DNA of 64,000 nt from Bacteroidetes bacterium 37-13 (GCA_001897535.1 MKTC01000025.1:1-64000), one strand, 5' to 3'; positions 1 through 9,312 are shown, counted from the first letter of the stretch. The notes: generated by a model not told the origin, from the sequence alone. Translations and numbers: made by a program.

Positions 1-1688
1 ACTTCTCCGCTCCTACTGTTTGCAATAGCACAGCTACTAATTTTACTGACCAAACAGTTTTAAAAACAGGAACAATTGTTCAAAATTATACATGGAATTT
101 TGGTGATGGAAATACTGCTACCGGTGCATCTGCTACAAATACTTATTCTACAGCAGGAAATTACAATGCCAAATTAGTTTTAGATTATGGCAACAATTGC
201 TTTGATTCTGTGAGCAAGCAAGTAACAGTTGAACAAAATCCAACTGCCGCATTTACTGCTAACACTGTGTGCGAAAGGAATTATACTAATTTCAACAATA
301 ACTCCTCTCCTGCCGGATTTTCTTCATTATGGAATTTTGCAGATGGTAACACTGATACAACTTTGAACCCTTCGCATCTTTATGCAAGCAACGGAACTTA
401 CTTGGTAAAATTAGTAGTTACAACTGCTGCGCAATGTACAGATTCTATTACCGATACCATTTCAGTTCTTCCGGTTGGCAAGGCGTTGTTTACTGTTCTT
501 CCTGTTTGTTTAGGAGAGCCAACACAGTTTGTAAACAACATAGATACTGTAACTTATCCGGTTTCAAACTTCGATTGGAATTTAGGAAACGGCACCACAT
601 CTAATAATTCAAACCCACAACTTACTTACAGTACAAGTGGAAACTTTAATATTTTACTTATTGCCAACTTTGCAAATGGTTGTGCAGATACAGCTTATGG
701 AAGCACTTCGGTGTTTGAAATTCCTGCATTCACTTACCAAACTAAAAATGTAAGTTGTTTTGCGCAAAATGATGGAGAAATTACACTCAATTCTACTGCC
801 GGCAAGGCACCGTTCAATTTTATTTGGTCTCCGGCACTTAGCAACAATTCGGTGCAGCAAAACTTAGCAGCAGGAGATTATTTTGTTACTTTCTCTGATG
901 CCAATAATTGCAGCGATACTTTAAGCACTATTATCACGCAGCCCGATTCGCTTAGTTTATATGTTGCCTTAGATTCTATTTCTTGTTTTGGCAGAAACGA
1001 TGGCAAACTTCGTGCTTTTGTAACAGGCGGAACTCCTCAATACAGCTATGTTTGGAGCAATGGGATAAATATTTCTGAAAATAAAAACTTGAGCGAAGGC
1101 AACTACCAACTCACCGTTACCGATGCTAATTTGTGTGAGCTAATAAGAAATATTTTATTGCCAAATCCAGCAAGATTCAATGTGCAACTAAAAGAAATTG
1201 ACACTATACAATTAGGTGAAAGTATCACGTTACAGCCAACTTACAATTATTCAAACATTACAAATTGGCAATGGACTCCGGCAACAGCTTTAAATTGTAT
1301 TGATTGCGAAAATCCTGTTGCCAATCCATACAACGATATTGTTTACACCGTTTACGCCACAACCGAAAAAGGTTGCTACGACTCAGCATTTACTGAGATT
1401 ATTGTAGAACACACACCTGTAGTTTATGTGCCGAATTTGTTCACGCCAAATGGCGATGGGTTAAACGATGTGGCAATGGTTTATGCCAATAATGTGCGCG
1501 ATTTAAACTTCCTAATCTTTAATCGCTGGGGCGAAAAAGTGTATGAAGGTCACAATATTACCGAAGGTTGGAATGGCATTTATGCAAACAAATTGCAAAA
1601 TCCTGAAACATACGTTTATGTGGTTACCGTTACTTTCTTAGATAATAAAACCGTAACAAAAACCGGAAGTGTTACTTTGGTGAAGTAG
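1..1688 (+). CDS. PKD/SprB-repeat surface protein with type B T9SS C-terminal domain (5' end outside window)
   Basis: The reading frame is open from base 3, so the ORF-track start at 210 (a GTG) is an artefact and the true start lies left of the window. About 560 residues are visible. PKD-like segments come first, marked by YTWNFGDGN, SLWNFADGN and FDWNLGNG. Two SprB-type repeats follow, each opening with SCF..NDG and closing with TDAN-C-like ends. The last ~85 residues (VPNLFTPNGDGLND...FNRWGEKVYEG...) form a gliding-associated (CHU_C, type B) sorting domain. The protein is inferred to be exported by T9SS and attached to the surface. Its binding target is unknown. Confidence 0.9.
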   Translation, partial: FSAPTVCNSTATNFTDQTVLKTGTIVQNYTWNFGDGNTATGASATNTYSTAGNYNAKLVLDYGNNCFDSVSKQVTVEQNPTAAFTANTVCERNYTNFNNNSSPAGFSSLWNFADGNTDTTLNPSHLYASNGTYLVKLVVTTAAQCTDSITDTISVLPVGKALFTVLPVCLGEPTQFVNNIDTVTYPVSNFDWNLGNGTTSNNSNPQLTYSTSGNFNILLIANFANGCADTAYGSTSVFEIPAFTYQTKNVSCFAQNDGEITLNSTAGKAPFNFIWSPALSNNSVQQNLAAGDYFVTFSDANNCSDTLSTIITQPDSLSLYVALDSISCFGRNDGKLRAFVTGGTPQYSYVWSNGINISENKNLSEGNYQLTVTDANLCELIRNILLPNPARFNVQLKEIDTIQLGESITLQPTYNYSNITNWQWTPATALNCIDCENPVANPYNDIVYTVYATTEKGCYDSAFTEIIVEHTPVVYVPNLFTPNGDGLNDVAMVYANNVRDLNFLIFNRWGEKVYEGHNITEGWNGIYANKLQNPETYVYVVTVTFLDNKTVTKTGSVTLVK

Positions 1689-1717
1689 TAACCGTTACCT
1701 CCTTTGTACAAATATAT

Positions 1718-1746
1718 AGCAATTCCCAATATTTAGAATTGCTTTC
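1718..1746 (+). terminator. Probable terminator hairpin after the adhesin gene
   Basis: A perfect 8-bp stem, AGCAATTC/GAATTGCT, has a 10-nt loop and is followed by TTCTAAT. It lies 30 nt after the adhesin stop codon. The T-tract is short, so termination may be inefficient. Confidence 0.45.
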
Positions 1747-1793
1747 TAATCTATCACAACTAATTTTTCTAACTTGCGGCTTTAATTTTTCCT

Positions 1794-2975
1794 ATGGAAA
1801 TAGATATTGATATTTTTGAAAATACAGAAGCTGCTTTTGCTGCTAAAAACAATACGGCACTTAAAGAAGCACAAGTTCTTTTTAAACTCATGGGAAACAA
1901 CTCTTTGGTGAGTTTGGGCGCTAAAGCTGCCAATTTTGCTTTAAAGTTGCACTTGCCTGTTACACCGCTTTTTCGCATCACTGTTTACGAACAATTTTGC
2001 GGTGGCGAAACTTTTGATGAGTGCAAAAAAACAATTAAAAACTTGAGTAGCTATGGCGTTTCTGCCATGTTGAATTACGGAGTTGAGTTAAAAGAATGTG
2101 AAAATGATTTCGATATTGCAGTTGAAGAAAACTTAAAGGCAATTGATTTTGCAGGAAAGAATAAATCTGCAAATGCAGTATGTATAAAACCCACAGGACT
2201 CGGACGCTTAGCACTTTTTGAAAAAGCACAATCAGGCAATAAATTAACCAAAGCGGAAAGCGAAGAACTGCAAAGAGTAAAAGACCGTTTTCATCGCTTA
2301 GGCAAAGCTGCAGTTGTTTCAAATATTCATTTATACATAGATGCAGAAGAAACATGGTTTCAAAATACTATTGATGAAATAGTGGAAGAAATGATGGCTT
2401 TGTACAATACAAAAAAACCAATAATTTACAACACGGTTCAGCTTTATAGAAATGATAGATTGGCTTATTTGAAAAAAGAAATAGAACGCGCTAAAACTCA
2501 AAATTATTTCTATGGAATTAAGTTAGTTCGCGGTGCTTATATGGAAAAAGAAAATGAACGTGCCGAGCAAAACGGTTATGCTTCACCAATTCATAAAAAC
2601 AAAAAAGGAAGCGACAAAGACTACGATGCAGCAGTTGAATTTTGTATTGAAAATATTGAAAATACAGCCTGTTGCATTGCCACACAAAACGAACAAAGTT
2701 GCTACTTGGCTGCTAAAAGTTTAGCCCAAAAGAAAATTCCGTTTAATCATTCACACATCTGTTTTTCGCAGCTTTACGGCATGGGCGATAACATTACTTT
2801 CAACTTGGCAAAATTGGGATTTAATGCCTACAAATATTTACCTTACGGTCCTGTGAAAGATGTAATTCCTTATTTAATACGCAGAGCACAAGAAAACACC
2901 TCTGTGAACGGACAAATGAGCCGTGAATTAAAACTTATACAACAAGAAATTGAACGAAGAAAAAAGCGCGGTTGA
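1794..2975 (+). CDS. Proline dehydrogenase (monofunctional)
   Basis: This FAD enzyme oxidises proline to pyrroline-5-carboxylate, the first step of proline catabolism. The 393-aa length fits a stand-alone proline dehydrogenase rather than the bifunctional PutA. Diagnostic motifs are GIKLVRGAYMEKE (strand 5/6 of the barrel) and the C-terminal YLPYGPVKDVIPYLIRRAQEN, which holds the paired arginines that bind the proline carboxylate. The ATG at 1794 gives an N-terminus typical of the family. The last codons overlap truA by 26 nt, which suggests co-transcription. No P5C dehydrogenase gene is adjacent. Confidence 0.93.
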   Translation: MEIDIDIFENTEAAFAAKNNTALKEAQVLFKLMGNNSLVSLGAKAANFALKLHLPVTPLFRITVYEQFCGGETFDECKKTIKNLSSYGVSAMLNYGVELKECENDFDIAVEENLKAIDFAGKNKSANAVCIKPTGLGRLALFEKAQSGNKLTKAESEELQRVKDRFHRLGKAAVVSNIHLYIDAEETWFQNTIDEIVEEMMALYNTKKPIIYNTVQLYRNDRLAYLKKEIERAKTQNYFYGIKLVRGAYMEKENERAEQNGYASPIHKNKKGSDKDYDAAVEFCIENIENTACCIATQNEQSCYLAAKSLAQKKIPFNHSHICFSQLYGMGDNITFNLAKLGFNAYKYLPYGPVKDVIPYLIRRAQENTSVNGQMSRELKLIQQEIERRKKRG

Positions 2976-3819
2976 GATTATTGAACCTAAGCAACAGCGC
3001 TGGGTAATTCATCTCTCTTATTTCGGAAATAAATATAGCGGTTGGCAAGTACAACCAAATAGCGAAACAGTGCAAGGCGTAATTAACGCAGCGCTGCGAA
3101 AACTGCTTCGCCACCCGATTGCTTCAATGGGTTGTGGCAGAACAGATACCGGAGTTCATGCTAAGCAATTTTACATGCACTTTGATAGCGATAGTATTAC
3201 CGATATTGAGAATTTTAAATTTCGCTTAAACTGTGTTTTGCCCGAAGATATTGCCGTTCATGAAGTATTAAAAGCAAAGGAAAGAACAAACACACGTTTT
3301 AACGCTACTTCAAGAAGCTACGAATATTTTATCCATTTCCATAAGAATGCTTTTTTGAGTAGATACAGTTTGTTTCAAGGTTTTTACCCAATCAATTGGA
3401 GTGATATTGAAGCAGCTTCGGAAATACTTTTGCAGGTAAAAGACTTTACTTCGCTTTGTTTGCCCAGCGAAGATTTCAAAACCAATATTTGCCATATTGA
3501 ACATGCTCGTTGGGATGTAATTGACTCTTTTGAGAAAGTACTAAAACCTTTCGAAAAAGACTGTTTATATCCATCACTTACAACGCTGCAAACTCAAGAT
3601 TTCGGAGTGCGATTTACCATAACCTCAAACCGTTTTCTACGTGGCATGGTTCGCACCATTGTTGGCACATTGCTTATGGTTGGAAAAGGAAAAATTTCTG
3701 TTCAAGAATTTAAAGATACCGTAGCTAACCAAGCTAAATTTCGTATGCAACTTTCTGCACCACCACAAGGTTTGTATTTATCGCAAGTAAAATATCCTGA
3801 TGGCTATCCAATTCAATAG
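2950..3819 (+). CDS. truA: tRNA pseudouridine(38-40) synthase TruA
   Basis: TruA isomerises uridines 38-40 in the anticodon stem. The catalytic aspartate motif is intact (GCGRTDTGVHA), as are the N-terminal YFGNKYSGWQVQPNSETVQG and the C-terminal FLRGMVRTIVGTLLMVGKGK. At 289 aa it is slightly longer than E. coli TruA. The start is a TTG at 2950. The frame is closed by a TAA 21 nt upstream, and no ATG or GTG precedes the core fold, so TTG is the best candidate. It overlaps the end of the proline dehydrogenase gene by 26 nt, consistent with translational coupling. Confidence 0.95.
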   Translation: MNEEKSAVEIIEPKQQRWVIHLSYFGNKYSGWQVQPNSETVQGVINAALRKLLRHPIASMGCGRTDTGVHAKQFYMHFDSDSITDIENFKFRLNCVLPEDIAVHEVLKAKERTNTRFNATSRSYEYFIHFHKNAFLSRYSLFQGFYPINWSDIEAASEILLQVKDFTSLCLPSEDFKTNICHIEHARWDVIDSFEKVLKPFEKDCLYPSLTTLQTQDFGVRFTITSNRFLRGMVRTIVGTLLMVGKGKISVQEFKDTVANQAKFRMQLSAPPQGLYLSQVKYPDGYPIQ

Positions 3820-3902
3820 TCTAAGTGCTTAGATTATTCATAAAAAAATAGCTAAAAAAAATTAGGTTTGCGATAAAGAAAACGGATAGCACAGCGAAAG
3901 AA

Positions 3903-4772
3903 ATGGCAAAAAAGCGCATCAATAAAAATAGTAACACGCTCAAAAACCGTTATCGTTTTGTTGTATTGAACGATGAGACTTTTGAGGAAAAATTTGCGCT
4001 TACACTTACCCGAAACAATGCTTTTGTATTTATCAGCACCATTGTGGTAGTTCTAATTGCGCTCACCAGCGCTGCAATTATTTATACACCTTTAAAATAT
4101 TTCATTCCCGGTTTTGGAGATTACAACTACCGCAGCCAAATACTTCAACTTCAATTTAAAGCCGATTCAATAGAAAATCGCATTCAAGCCAGAGAAGAAT
4201 GGCTTGCTAATGTCAATAAAGTAATGAGAGGAGAAATTGATACCACCATTCCAAAAGCACCGCAGAAAACAGAAGCAAAAGTTGAAAAAGTAAAAGGACC
4301 TTCAAAAGCAGAAGAAGAACTAAGGAAAATAGTTGAAGAGGAAGAAACATTTTCTTTAAGCTACAATGCAGCTTCCATAAACGAAGAATTGGAAGAGTTA
4401 AAGCAAATTCATTTTATAGCACCGGTGAATGGTTTTGTAACCGATGATTTTAATTCTGCCAATGCACATTTTGCATTAGATATTGCCACCAATAAAGATG
4501 AGCCGGTGAAAGCAATTTTAGATGGAACTATCGTGAGTGCCAACTTTACTTTAGACGGTGGATATACCATTGCTGTTCAGCATAAAGATAATTTAATAAG
4601 TTTTTACAAGCATTTAGGCACTATTTTAAAGAAAACGGGTACATTTGTACGAGCAGGAGAAGTAATTGGTATTGTAGGTAACACGGGTGAATTGACTAAC
4701 GGCACACATCTCCATTTTGAAATTTGGAAGAACGGAAAGCCAATAAACCCACGAACAATTATCCCTTTTTAG
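3903..4772 (+). CDS. M23 (LytM-type) peptidoglycan endopeptidase, membrane anchored
   Basis: A 289-aa protein. A basic cytoplasmic stretch comes first, then one transmembrane segment (about residues 40-65, FVFISTIVVVLIALTSAAIIY). A charged, probably coiled-coil region rich in Lys and Glu (about 80-150) follows, and a C-terminal LytM domain ends the protein. The zinc and catalytic signatures HFALD, a YKHLG histidine and THLHFE are all present, so it should be an active cell-wall hydrolase. It sits 20 nt upstream of a bactofilin gene. Bactofilin/M23 pairs are known to control cell shape in other bacteria (CcmA with Csd proteins, BacA with LmdC), and the same job is inferred here. Confidence 0.9.
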   Translation: MAKKRINKNSNTLKNRYRFVVLNDETFEEKFALTLTRNNAFVFISTIVVVLIALTSAAIIYTPLKYFIPGFGDYNYRSQILQLQFKADSIENRIQAREEWLANVNKVMRGEIDTTIPKAPQKTEAKVEKVKGPSKAEEELRKIVEEEETFSLSYNAASINEELEELKQIHFIAPVNGFVTDDFNSANAHFALDIATNKDEPVKAILDGTIVSANFTLDGGYTIAVQHKDNLISFYKHLGTILKKTGTFVRAGEVIGIVGNTGELTNGTHLHFEIWKNGKPINPRTIIPF

Positions 4773-4792
4773 TAATTAAAACCTTACTAACA

Positions 4793-5194
4793 ATGTTTAA
4801 TAAAAAAGATACCACACAAGACAAATTAGCCATTCAAAAGGCAATGACCATGTTTGGGCAAGGCACACAAATTGAAGGCAATGCTAATTCCGATGGCGAT
4901 ATTAGAGTTGATGGCGAAGTAAAAGGTTCGCTTACTTCAAAATCTAAAATTGTGCTTGGCGTTACCGGAATTGTAAATGGCGATATCTATTGCCAAAATG
5001 CAACAATCGAAGGAAAAGTTAATGGCAATATTTACGTTTCAGAATTATTGATTCTCACAAAATCAGCATTAGTAACTGGAGATATTCAACTTAAAAAATT
5101 AGTGGTTGAAGAAGGTGCGCGTTTCTCCGGCAAATGCAGCATGGGAAATTTAAAAGTAAATAGAAACGAAGAAAATTTAGCAAAAGCGCTATAA
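4793..5194 (+). CDS. Bactofilin (polymer-forming cytoskeletal protein)
   Basis: 133 aa from the ATG at 4793. The longer ORF starts at a TTG inside the M23 gene and was rejected. The core shows the repeating short beta-strand pattern of bactofilins: GTQIEGNANSDGDIRVDGEVKGSL, IVLGVTGIVNGDIYCQNATIEGKVNGNIYVSELLIL, ALVTGDIQLKKLVVEEGARFSGKCSMG. Bactofilins form filaments at the inner membrane and recruit wall enzymes. The tight spacing to the M23 peptidase upstream (20 nt) and the exosortase gene downstream (5 nt) indicates one operon. Confidence 0.93.
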   Translation: MFNKKDTTQDKLAIQKAMTMFGQGTQIEGNANSDGDIRVDGEVKGSLTSKSKIVLGVTGIVNGDIYCQNATIEGKVNGNIYVSELLILTKSALVTGDIQLKKLVVEEGARFSGKCSMGNLKVNRNEENLAKAL

Positions 5195-5199
5195 GAAAT

Positions 5200-5766
5200 A
5201 TGGCTACGTTTTCAATTCACTCATTATGGAAAGATTGGAAAGAAGTAGTTTACTTTCTTGGCAAAGTAGTTTTAATCTATGGCACTTGGCGCATCATAAG
5301 ATATTTTGGCGACACCTATCCCAATTTTTTATTTGGAGGTTGGGCAGCAGCTTATGAGTTTGTTGCACAAAAGCTTGTGCAAGGCGCATCAATTATTCTT
5401 ACAGTTTTAGGATATACACATGAACACTACGGCAGAATATTGATTATTGAAGGAACAAGAGGCATTCGCGTGGAGAATTTATGTGTTGGATTTCCTTCCT
5501 TCTTTATCTTTTCAGGTTTAATTTTAGGATTTGGAAATAATTGGCGCGATAAAATTTGGTATATTCCTTTAGGTGTTTCCCTTATCTATCTTATCAATAT
5601 CGGCAGAATTCTTGCGCTTGCCCTATTCCAAATTTATTCAACTAAATATTTCGATTTAGCGCATAATTATTTTTATGTGTATATCACCTACGCTTTAATT
5701 TTTATTCTCGTAGCTTTTTGGATGGAAAAATTAGCCTATAAAAAGCACAATATTTCAGCATCATAA
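5200..5766 (+). CDS. Exosortase/archaeosortase-family membrane protein (XrtF-like)
   Basis: 188 aa with about five hydrophobic segments. The three residues expected of the exosortase active site are present in order: Cys in RVENLCVGFPSF, Arg in LINIGRILAL (NxxR), and His in FDLAHNYFYVY. Exosortases cleave and sort proteins carrying a short C-terminal PEP-CTERM-like signal. The compact size and the following small membrane protein resemble the flavobacterial XrtF cassette, but that subtype assignment is from memory. No PEP-CTERM-type substrate was found in the window. The gene is 5 nt after the bactofilin gene and overlaps the next start by one base (TAATG). Confidence 0.8.
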   Translation: MATFSIHSLWKDWKEVVYFLGKVVLIYGTWRIIRYFGDTYPNFLFGGWAAAYEFVAQKLVQGASIILTVLGYTHEHYGRILIIEGTRGIRVENLCVGFPSFFIFSGLILGFGNNWRDKIWYIPLGVSLIYLINIGRILALALFQIYSTKYFDLAHNYFYVYITYALIFILVAFWMEKLAYKKHNISAS

Positions 5767-6257
5767 TGAATACCAAAACAGTACTGCTTCAATTATTTCA
5801 AGAATTTATTTGGTGGGGAATTACTGCTGCAATTTGCGTAGCAGTTTTATATCCAATCACTTCAAAGATGGACTATCAATATGTAGTTTTAAATTCGTTT
5901 TTTATTGTAATCGGAATTACTTCTTTGCGATACTTTCTATTTTTCAATTCACTATTCTTTCTACAAAATGTATGGGTTCGGTTTGGCATTTTTGTTACAA
6001 ATCTAATTCTATGGATGGTAGTAATAAATAAGTACGAAAGCATGTTTCAAGTACTTGATATTTTTGACACCTCTCAATTAGGAAAACCATTGGTATTTCT
6101 TTCAATAAGCGCTCAAACAGAATTGATGAAATACATCTATCAAGAAATTTTACTTTCAGGACTTTGCGCACTCATCGGTTTAGTGTTTTTAAACTTACGA
6201 ATTGTTGGATCTTATTGGCGCGTTGCAAAAATCCGCTTCACTGCAAGAATGCAATAA
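5766..6257 (+). CDS. Small polytopic membrane protein, putative exosortase-associated partner
   Basis: 163 aa with four probable transmembrane segments (about residues 14-32, 42-60, 72-90 and 125-147) and a basic C-terminus (YWRVAKIRFTARMQ). I recognise no catalytic motif. The start ATG overlaps the exosortase stop codon, so the two are translationally coupled. Flavobacterial exosortase F genes are followed by an 'exosortase F-associated' membrane protein of similar size. By position this is its counterpart, but that is inference from context rather than from a motif. Confidence 0.6.
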   Translation: MNTKTVLLQLFQEFIWWGITAAICVAVLYPITSKMDYQYVVLNSFFIVIGITSLRYFLFFNSLFFLQNVWVRFGIFVTNLILWMVVINKYESMFQVLDIFDTSQLGKPLVFLSISAQTELMKYIYQEILLSGLCALIGLVFLNLRIVGSYWRVAKIRFTARMQ

Positions 6258-6321
6258 AAACCTTCTGCTATTTTTTTTCAATTTGTAAATAAACTTTAAC
6301 GCAAAATGTTTTCAATAAACT

Positions 6322-6329
6322 TATTTTCG
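6322..6329 (+). promoter_or_regulatory. Candidate -7 element (TATTTTCG)
   Basis: TATTTTCG matches TA-N2-TT(T/C)G, the pattern seen ahead of many genes in this window. It lies 42 nt upstream of the TPR-protein ATG, in the 114-nt gap after the exosortase operon. Confidence 0.35.
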
Positions 6330-6371
6330 CCAACTTAATCGTAAAAAGCAATTATCAATAACAACAAAACA

Positions 6372-7946
6372 ATGACTAAATCATTTTATGCTGCTGCGTT
6401 TACATTCATTACTTTTTCAGTAAGCGCACAAACTATTCAAGAAGCACAAAAGGAAATTGAAAACGAAAACTTTTTCAAAGCAAAAACGCTTTTACGCAAA
6501 ATGTTGGCAGATCCTGCAAGCGATAAAAGTTCTATCAACTATTATTTAGGGAATGCTTATTTAAAAGATGATGACAAAGACTCTGCAAAAGTATTTTACA
6601 ATGCTTCGGTAGCGGCTGCTGAAAGCAAATCTGCCATTGCAAATGTTGCCGCAGGTCGCTTAGCACTTTTGGGAAATAAAAAAGAAGAAGCTAAAACATC
6701 TTTTGACCGCGCTCTGCAATTAACTAAATATAAAAATGCAGAAATACAATATCAAATTGGCGATGCGTATTCTTCTGCTCCGGAAAAAAACTTACCGGAA
6801 GCAATTAAGGCTTTTGAAGAAGCATCACGTTTAAACCAAAAAAGCGGTATTTATTTAATTGCTTTAGGCGATGCTTATTTAGAAAATAACGAAGGTGGAA
6901 AAGCACTTAGCAAGTATGAAGCAGCACGCGATTTAGATCCCAAAAATGCTTTGGCATTATTAAAAGTTGCTCGCGTAAACCGTGCAGGAAAAATTTATCC
7001 TGATGCCATAACTGCTTATGAAAGTGCTATTCAGGTTGATCCTAATTTTGCAGTTGCCTACAAAGAACTTGGTGAAACATATTACCTAAGCAAGCAATAC
7101 GATAAAGTAGCTCCAATGTTCAAAAAATATGTGGAATTAAACAGCGATGATGCTGAAGCTAAAACAAAGTACATCGCCTTTTTGTTCCAAACAAAAGACT
7201 ATGAAAATGTGGCAACAGAAGCACAAAAAGCTATTGCAGCAGAGCCTAATAATTATATCTATTACAGAATGGCAGCATTCGCTAACTACGAGTTAAAACG
7301 CTACAAAGAAGGCTATGAAGCTGCACAAAAATTTTGGGCGTTAAACGATAAAAAAGTTAAGCCTATAGACTATGTTTATTCTGCAAAATTGGCTTCGTTG
7401 ATGGGCGATACCACCCAAGCAATCAATTATTTTACTACTGCATTGCAGAACGACTCAAACGATTGTGAGTTAATAGGAGAATTTGCAAAAGCACTTTATT
7501 TCGCTAAGCGCTATCCTGAAGCAATTACACAATACAACACTAAAGAAACAAAGTGTGGCTCGCTTGCAGCTTTAGATATTTTCAATTTAGGAAGAGCCTA
7601 TTTTTTTAATAAAGATTATGTGAATGCAGATACCACATTTGCAAAATTTATTGCCAGAACCCCTTCCACACCTGAAGGTTATTTATGGCGTGGGAAAAGT
7701 GCTGCATTTATGGACGATGCCACTAATCCTAAGTTTTTAGCAATGCCATACTATCAACTTTTTATTGATAAATTTAGCGCAGACCCAGCTAAAAATAAAA
7801 AGGGTTTGATAGAGTCTTATATTTATTTAGGCTCTTACTACGCATCTAAAAACGAGTTAAATACAGCAAAAGAAACTTTTAATAAAGCACTTGAGCTTGA
7901 TCCTAGTGATAAAGACGCGCAAGAACTTTTAAAAATGTTGAAGTAA
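6372..7946 (+). CDS. Exported tetratricopeptide-repeat protein
   Basis: 524 aa with a signal peptide (MTKSFYAAAFTFITFSVSAQ). TPR units fill most of the chain, for example AVAYKELGETYYLSKQYDKVAPMFKKYVELNSDD and the final ESYIYLGSYYASKNELNTAKETFNKALELDPSD. TPR arrays serve as protein-binding scaffolds, so a periplasmic or envelope assembly role is likely, but no partner can be named. Its stop codon is 5 nt before the peptide deformylase ATG, so the two are probably co-transcribed. The ATG at 6372 gives a clean signal peptide. Confidence 0.85.
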   Translation: MTKSFYAAAFTFITFSVSAQTIQEAQKEIENENFFKAKTLLRKMLADPASDKSSINYYLGNAYLKDDDKDSAKVFYNASVAAAESKSAIANVAAGRLALLGNKKEEAKTSFDRALQLTKYKNAEIQYQIGDAYSSAPEKNLPEAIKAFEEASRLNQKSGIYLIALGDAYLENNEGGKALSKYEAARDLDPKNALALLKVARVNRAGKIYPDAITAYESAIQVDPNFAVAYKELGETYYLSKQYDKVAPMFKKYVELNSDDAEAKTKYIAFLFQTKDYENVATEAQKAIAAEPNNYIYYRMAAFANYELKRYKEGYEAAQKFWALNDKKVKPIDYVYSAKLASLMGDTTQAINYFTTALQNDSNDCELIGEFAKALYFAKRYPEAITQYNTKETKCGSLAALDIFNLGRAYFFNKDYVNADTTFAKFIARTPSTPEGYLWRGKSAAFMDDATNPKFLAMPYYQLFIDKFSADPAKNKKGLIESYIYLGSYYASKNELNTAKETFNKALELDPSDKDAQELLKMLK

Positions 7947-7951
7947 TAAAA

Positions 7952-8521
7952 ATGATTCTTCCGATTGTAGCTTATGGCGATGCCATACTTAGAAAGCGTG
8001 GCGAAAACATTGACAAAAAATATCCTGAATTACAGAAGTTAATTGACGATATGTTTGAAACAATGGAAAACGCCAGAGGTGTTGGTTTGGCTGCTCCACA
8101 AATAAATAAATCAATACGTTTGTTTGTGGTAGATAGCACCCGAATGTCAGATGATGACGAGGGAGAAGTAGGTTCACCAGATGGAATTAGAGAAGTGTTT
8201 TTAAACCCAAAACTTTTTGATGAAACCGGAAAAGAATGGGCTTACGAAGAAGGTTGCTTGAGTATTCCCGGAGTGCGCGAAAATGTTACTCGTTTAGACA
8301 CTATTTCAATTCAATACTACGACCGCAATTTCGACTTCCATGAAAAGACTTTTGATGGGCTTACTGCGCGTGTAATTCAACACGAATACGACCATATTGA
8401 AGGGAAACTTTTCATAGACCATTTAAAGCCGCTCAAACGTACTTTGCTAAAGGGAAAATTAGATAATATCTCTAAAGGGAAAGTGAGCGTGGATTACAAA
8501 ATGCGCTTTCCAAAAAAATAA
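7952..8521 (+). CDS. def: Peptide deformylase
   Basis: Removes the formyl group from N-terminal formyl-methionine of new proteins. All three metal and catalytic motifs are intact: GVGLAAPQI (motif 1), EGCLSIPG (motif 2, Cys ligand) and QHEYDHIEG (motif 3, the HExxH type ligands). At 189 aa it is typical for Bacteroidota. An acidic insertion (SDDDEGEVGSPDG) lies between motifs 1 and 2. The gene sits between the TPR gene and the nitrilase-family gene with 5-nt gaps on both sides. Confidence 0.96.
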   Translation: MILPIVAYGDAILRKRGENIDKKYPELQKLIDDMFETMENARGVGLAAPQINKSIRLFVVDSTRMSDDDEGEVGSPDGIREVFLNPKLFDETGKEWAYEEGCLSIPGVRENVTRLDTISIQYYDRNFDFHEKTFDGLTARVIQHEYDHIEGKLFIDHLKPLKRTLLKGKLDNISKGKVSVDYKMRFPKK

Positions 8522-8526
8522 AAAGC

Positions 8527-9309
8527 ATGCAAGCACAAGCGAAATTTAAAGTGGCGTTAGTGCAAGCAAATATACATTGGGAAAATGTTCAAAAAAACAT
8601 TGAGCATTTCAATGAACTATTAAAGCAAATTTCGGCAGTAGATTTAATTGTGCTGCCGGAAATGTTCACCACAGGATTTTCTATCAATACCGAACTTGCA
8701 AAAGAAAATAGCACTATTGCTTTGCCTTGGCTGCAAGCAACAGCAAAAGAGAAAAATGCTGTAATGTGTGGAAGCGTTATTATTGAAGAAAGTCAATCAT
8801 TTTACAATCGCCTTTTTTGGGTTGAACCAAGTGGAAGAATCTCCACTTACGATAAGCGTCATCTGTTTTCACTTAGTGAAGAACCAAAGCACTTTTCAGC
8901 AGGAAAAGAGCGCTTAATAGTAGAGTATAAAGGTTGGAAATTTTGTCCGCTGGTTTGCTACGATTTGCGCTTTCCCGTTTGGAGCAGAAACCAAGATAAC
9001 TATAACGTTTTACTGTACATAGCAAGTTGGCCACAAAAGAGAGATTTTGCATGGAACACACTTTTGCCTGCACGTGCCATAGAAAATCAAAGCTACGTAA
9101 TTGGCGTAAATAGAATTGGAATAGACGGAAATGGACTTTCCTATTCAGGCAACTCGGCAGTTTATGATGCTTTAGGGGAAAAGTTATTTTCAAATTCTGT
9201 TCATCAAGAAAGTATTAAAATTGCAACATTAGATTTTGCTTCACAACAAAAAATTCGTACAAAACTTCCTTTTTTAAACGATAGAGATTCTTATTCAATT
9301 TCTGAATAG
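8527..9309 (+). CDS. Nitrilase-superfamily amidohydrolase (omega-amidase/YafV-like)
   Basis: 260 aa with the catalytic Glu-Lys-Cys triad of the carbon-nitrogen hydrolase fold: LPEMFTTGF (Glu), YDKRHLF (Lys) and PLVCYDLRFP (Cys). The MFTTGF...SGRISTYDKRHLFSLSEEPKHF pattern is characteristic of the YafV/NIT2 omega-amidase group. That group hydrolyses alpha-ketoglutaramate and related dead-end amides (metabolite repair). The exact substrate is inferred. It is the last gene of the rightward run and converges on icd. Confidence 0.87.
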   Translation: MQAQAKFKVALVQANIHWENVQKNIEHFNELLKQISAVDLIVLPEMFTTGFSINTELAKENSTIALPWLQATAKEKNAVMCGSVIIEESQSFYNRLFWVEPSGRISTYDKRHLFSLSEEPKHFSAGKERLIVEYKGWKFCPLVCYDLRFPVWSRNQDNYNVLLYIASWPQKRDFAWNTLLPARAIENQSYVIGVNRIGIDGNGLSYSGNSAVYDALGEKLFSNSVHQESIKIATLDFASQQKIRTKLPFLNDRDSYSISE

Positions 9310-9312
9310 TAA

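Noticed and set aside
210-1688. GTG start at 210 for the first gene
   Set aside because: The frame is open to the left edge and continues the PKD pattern, so the gene simply begins outside the window.
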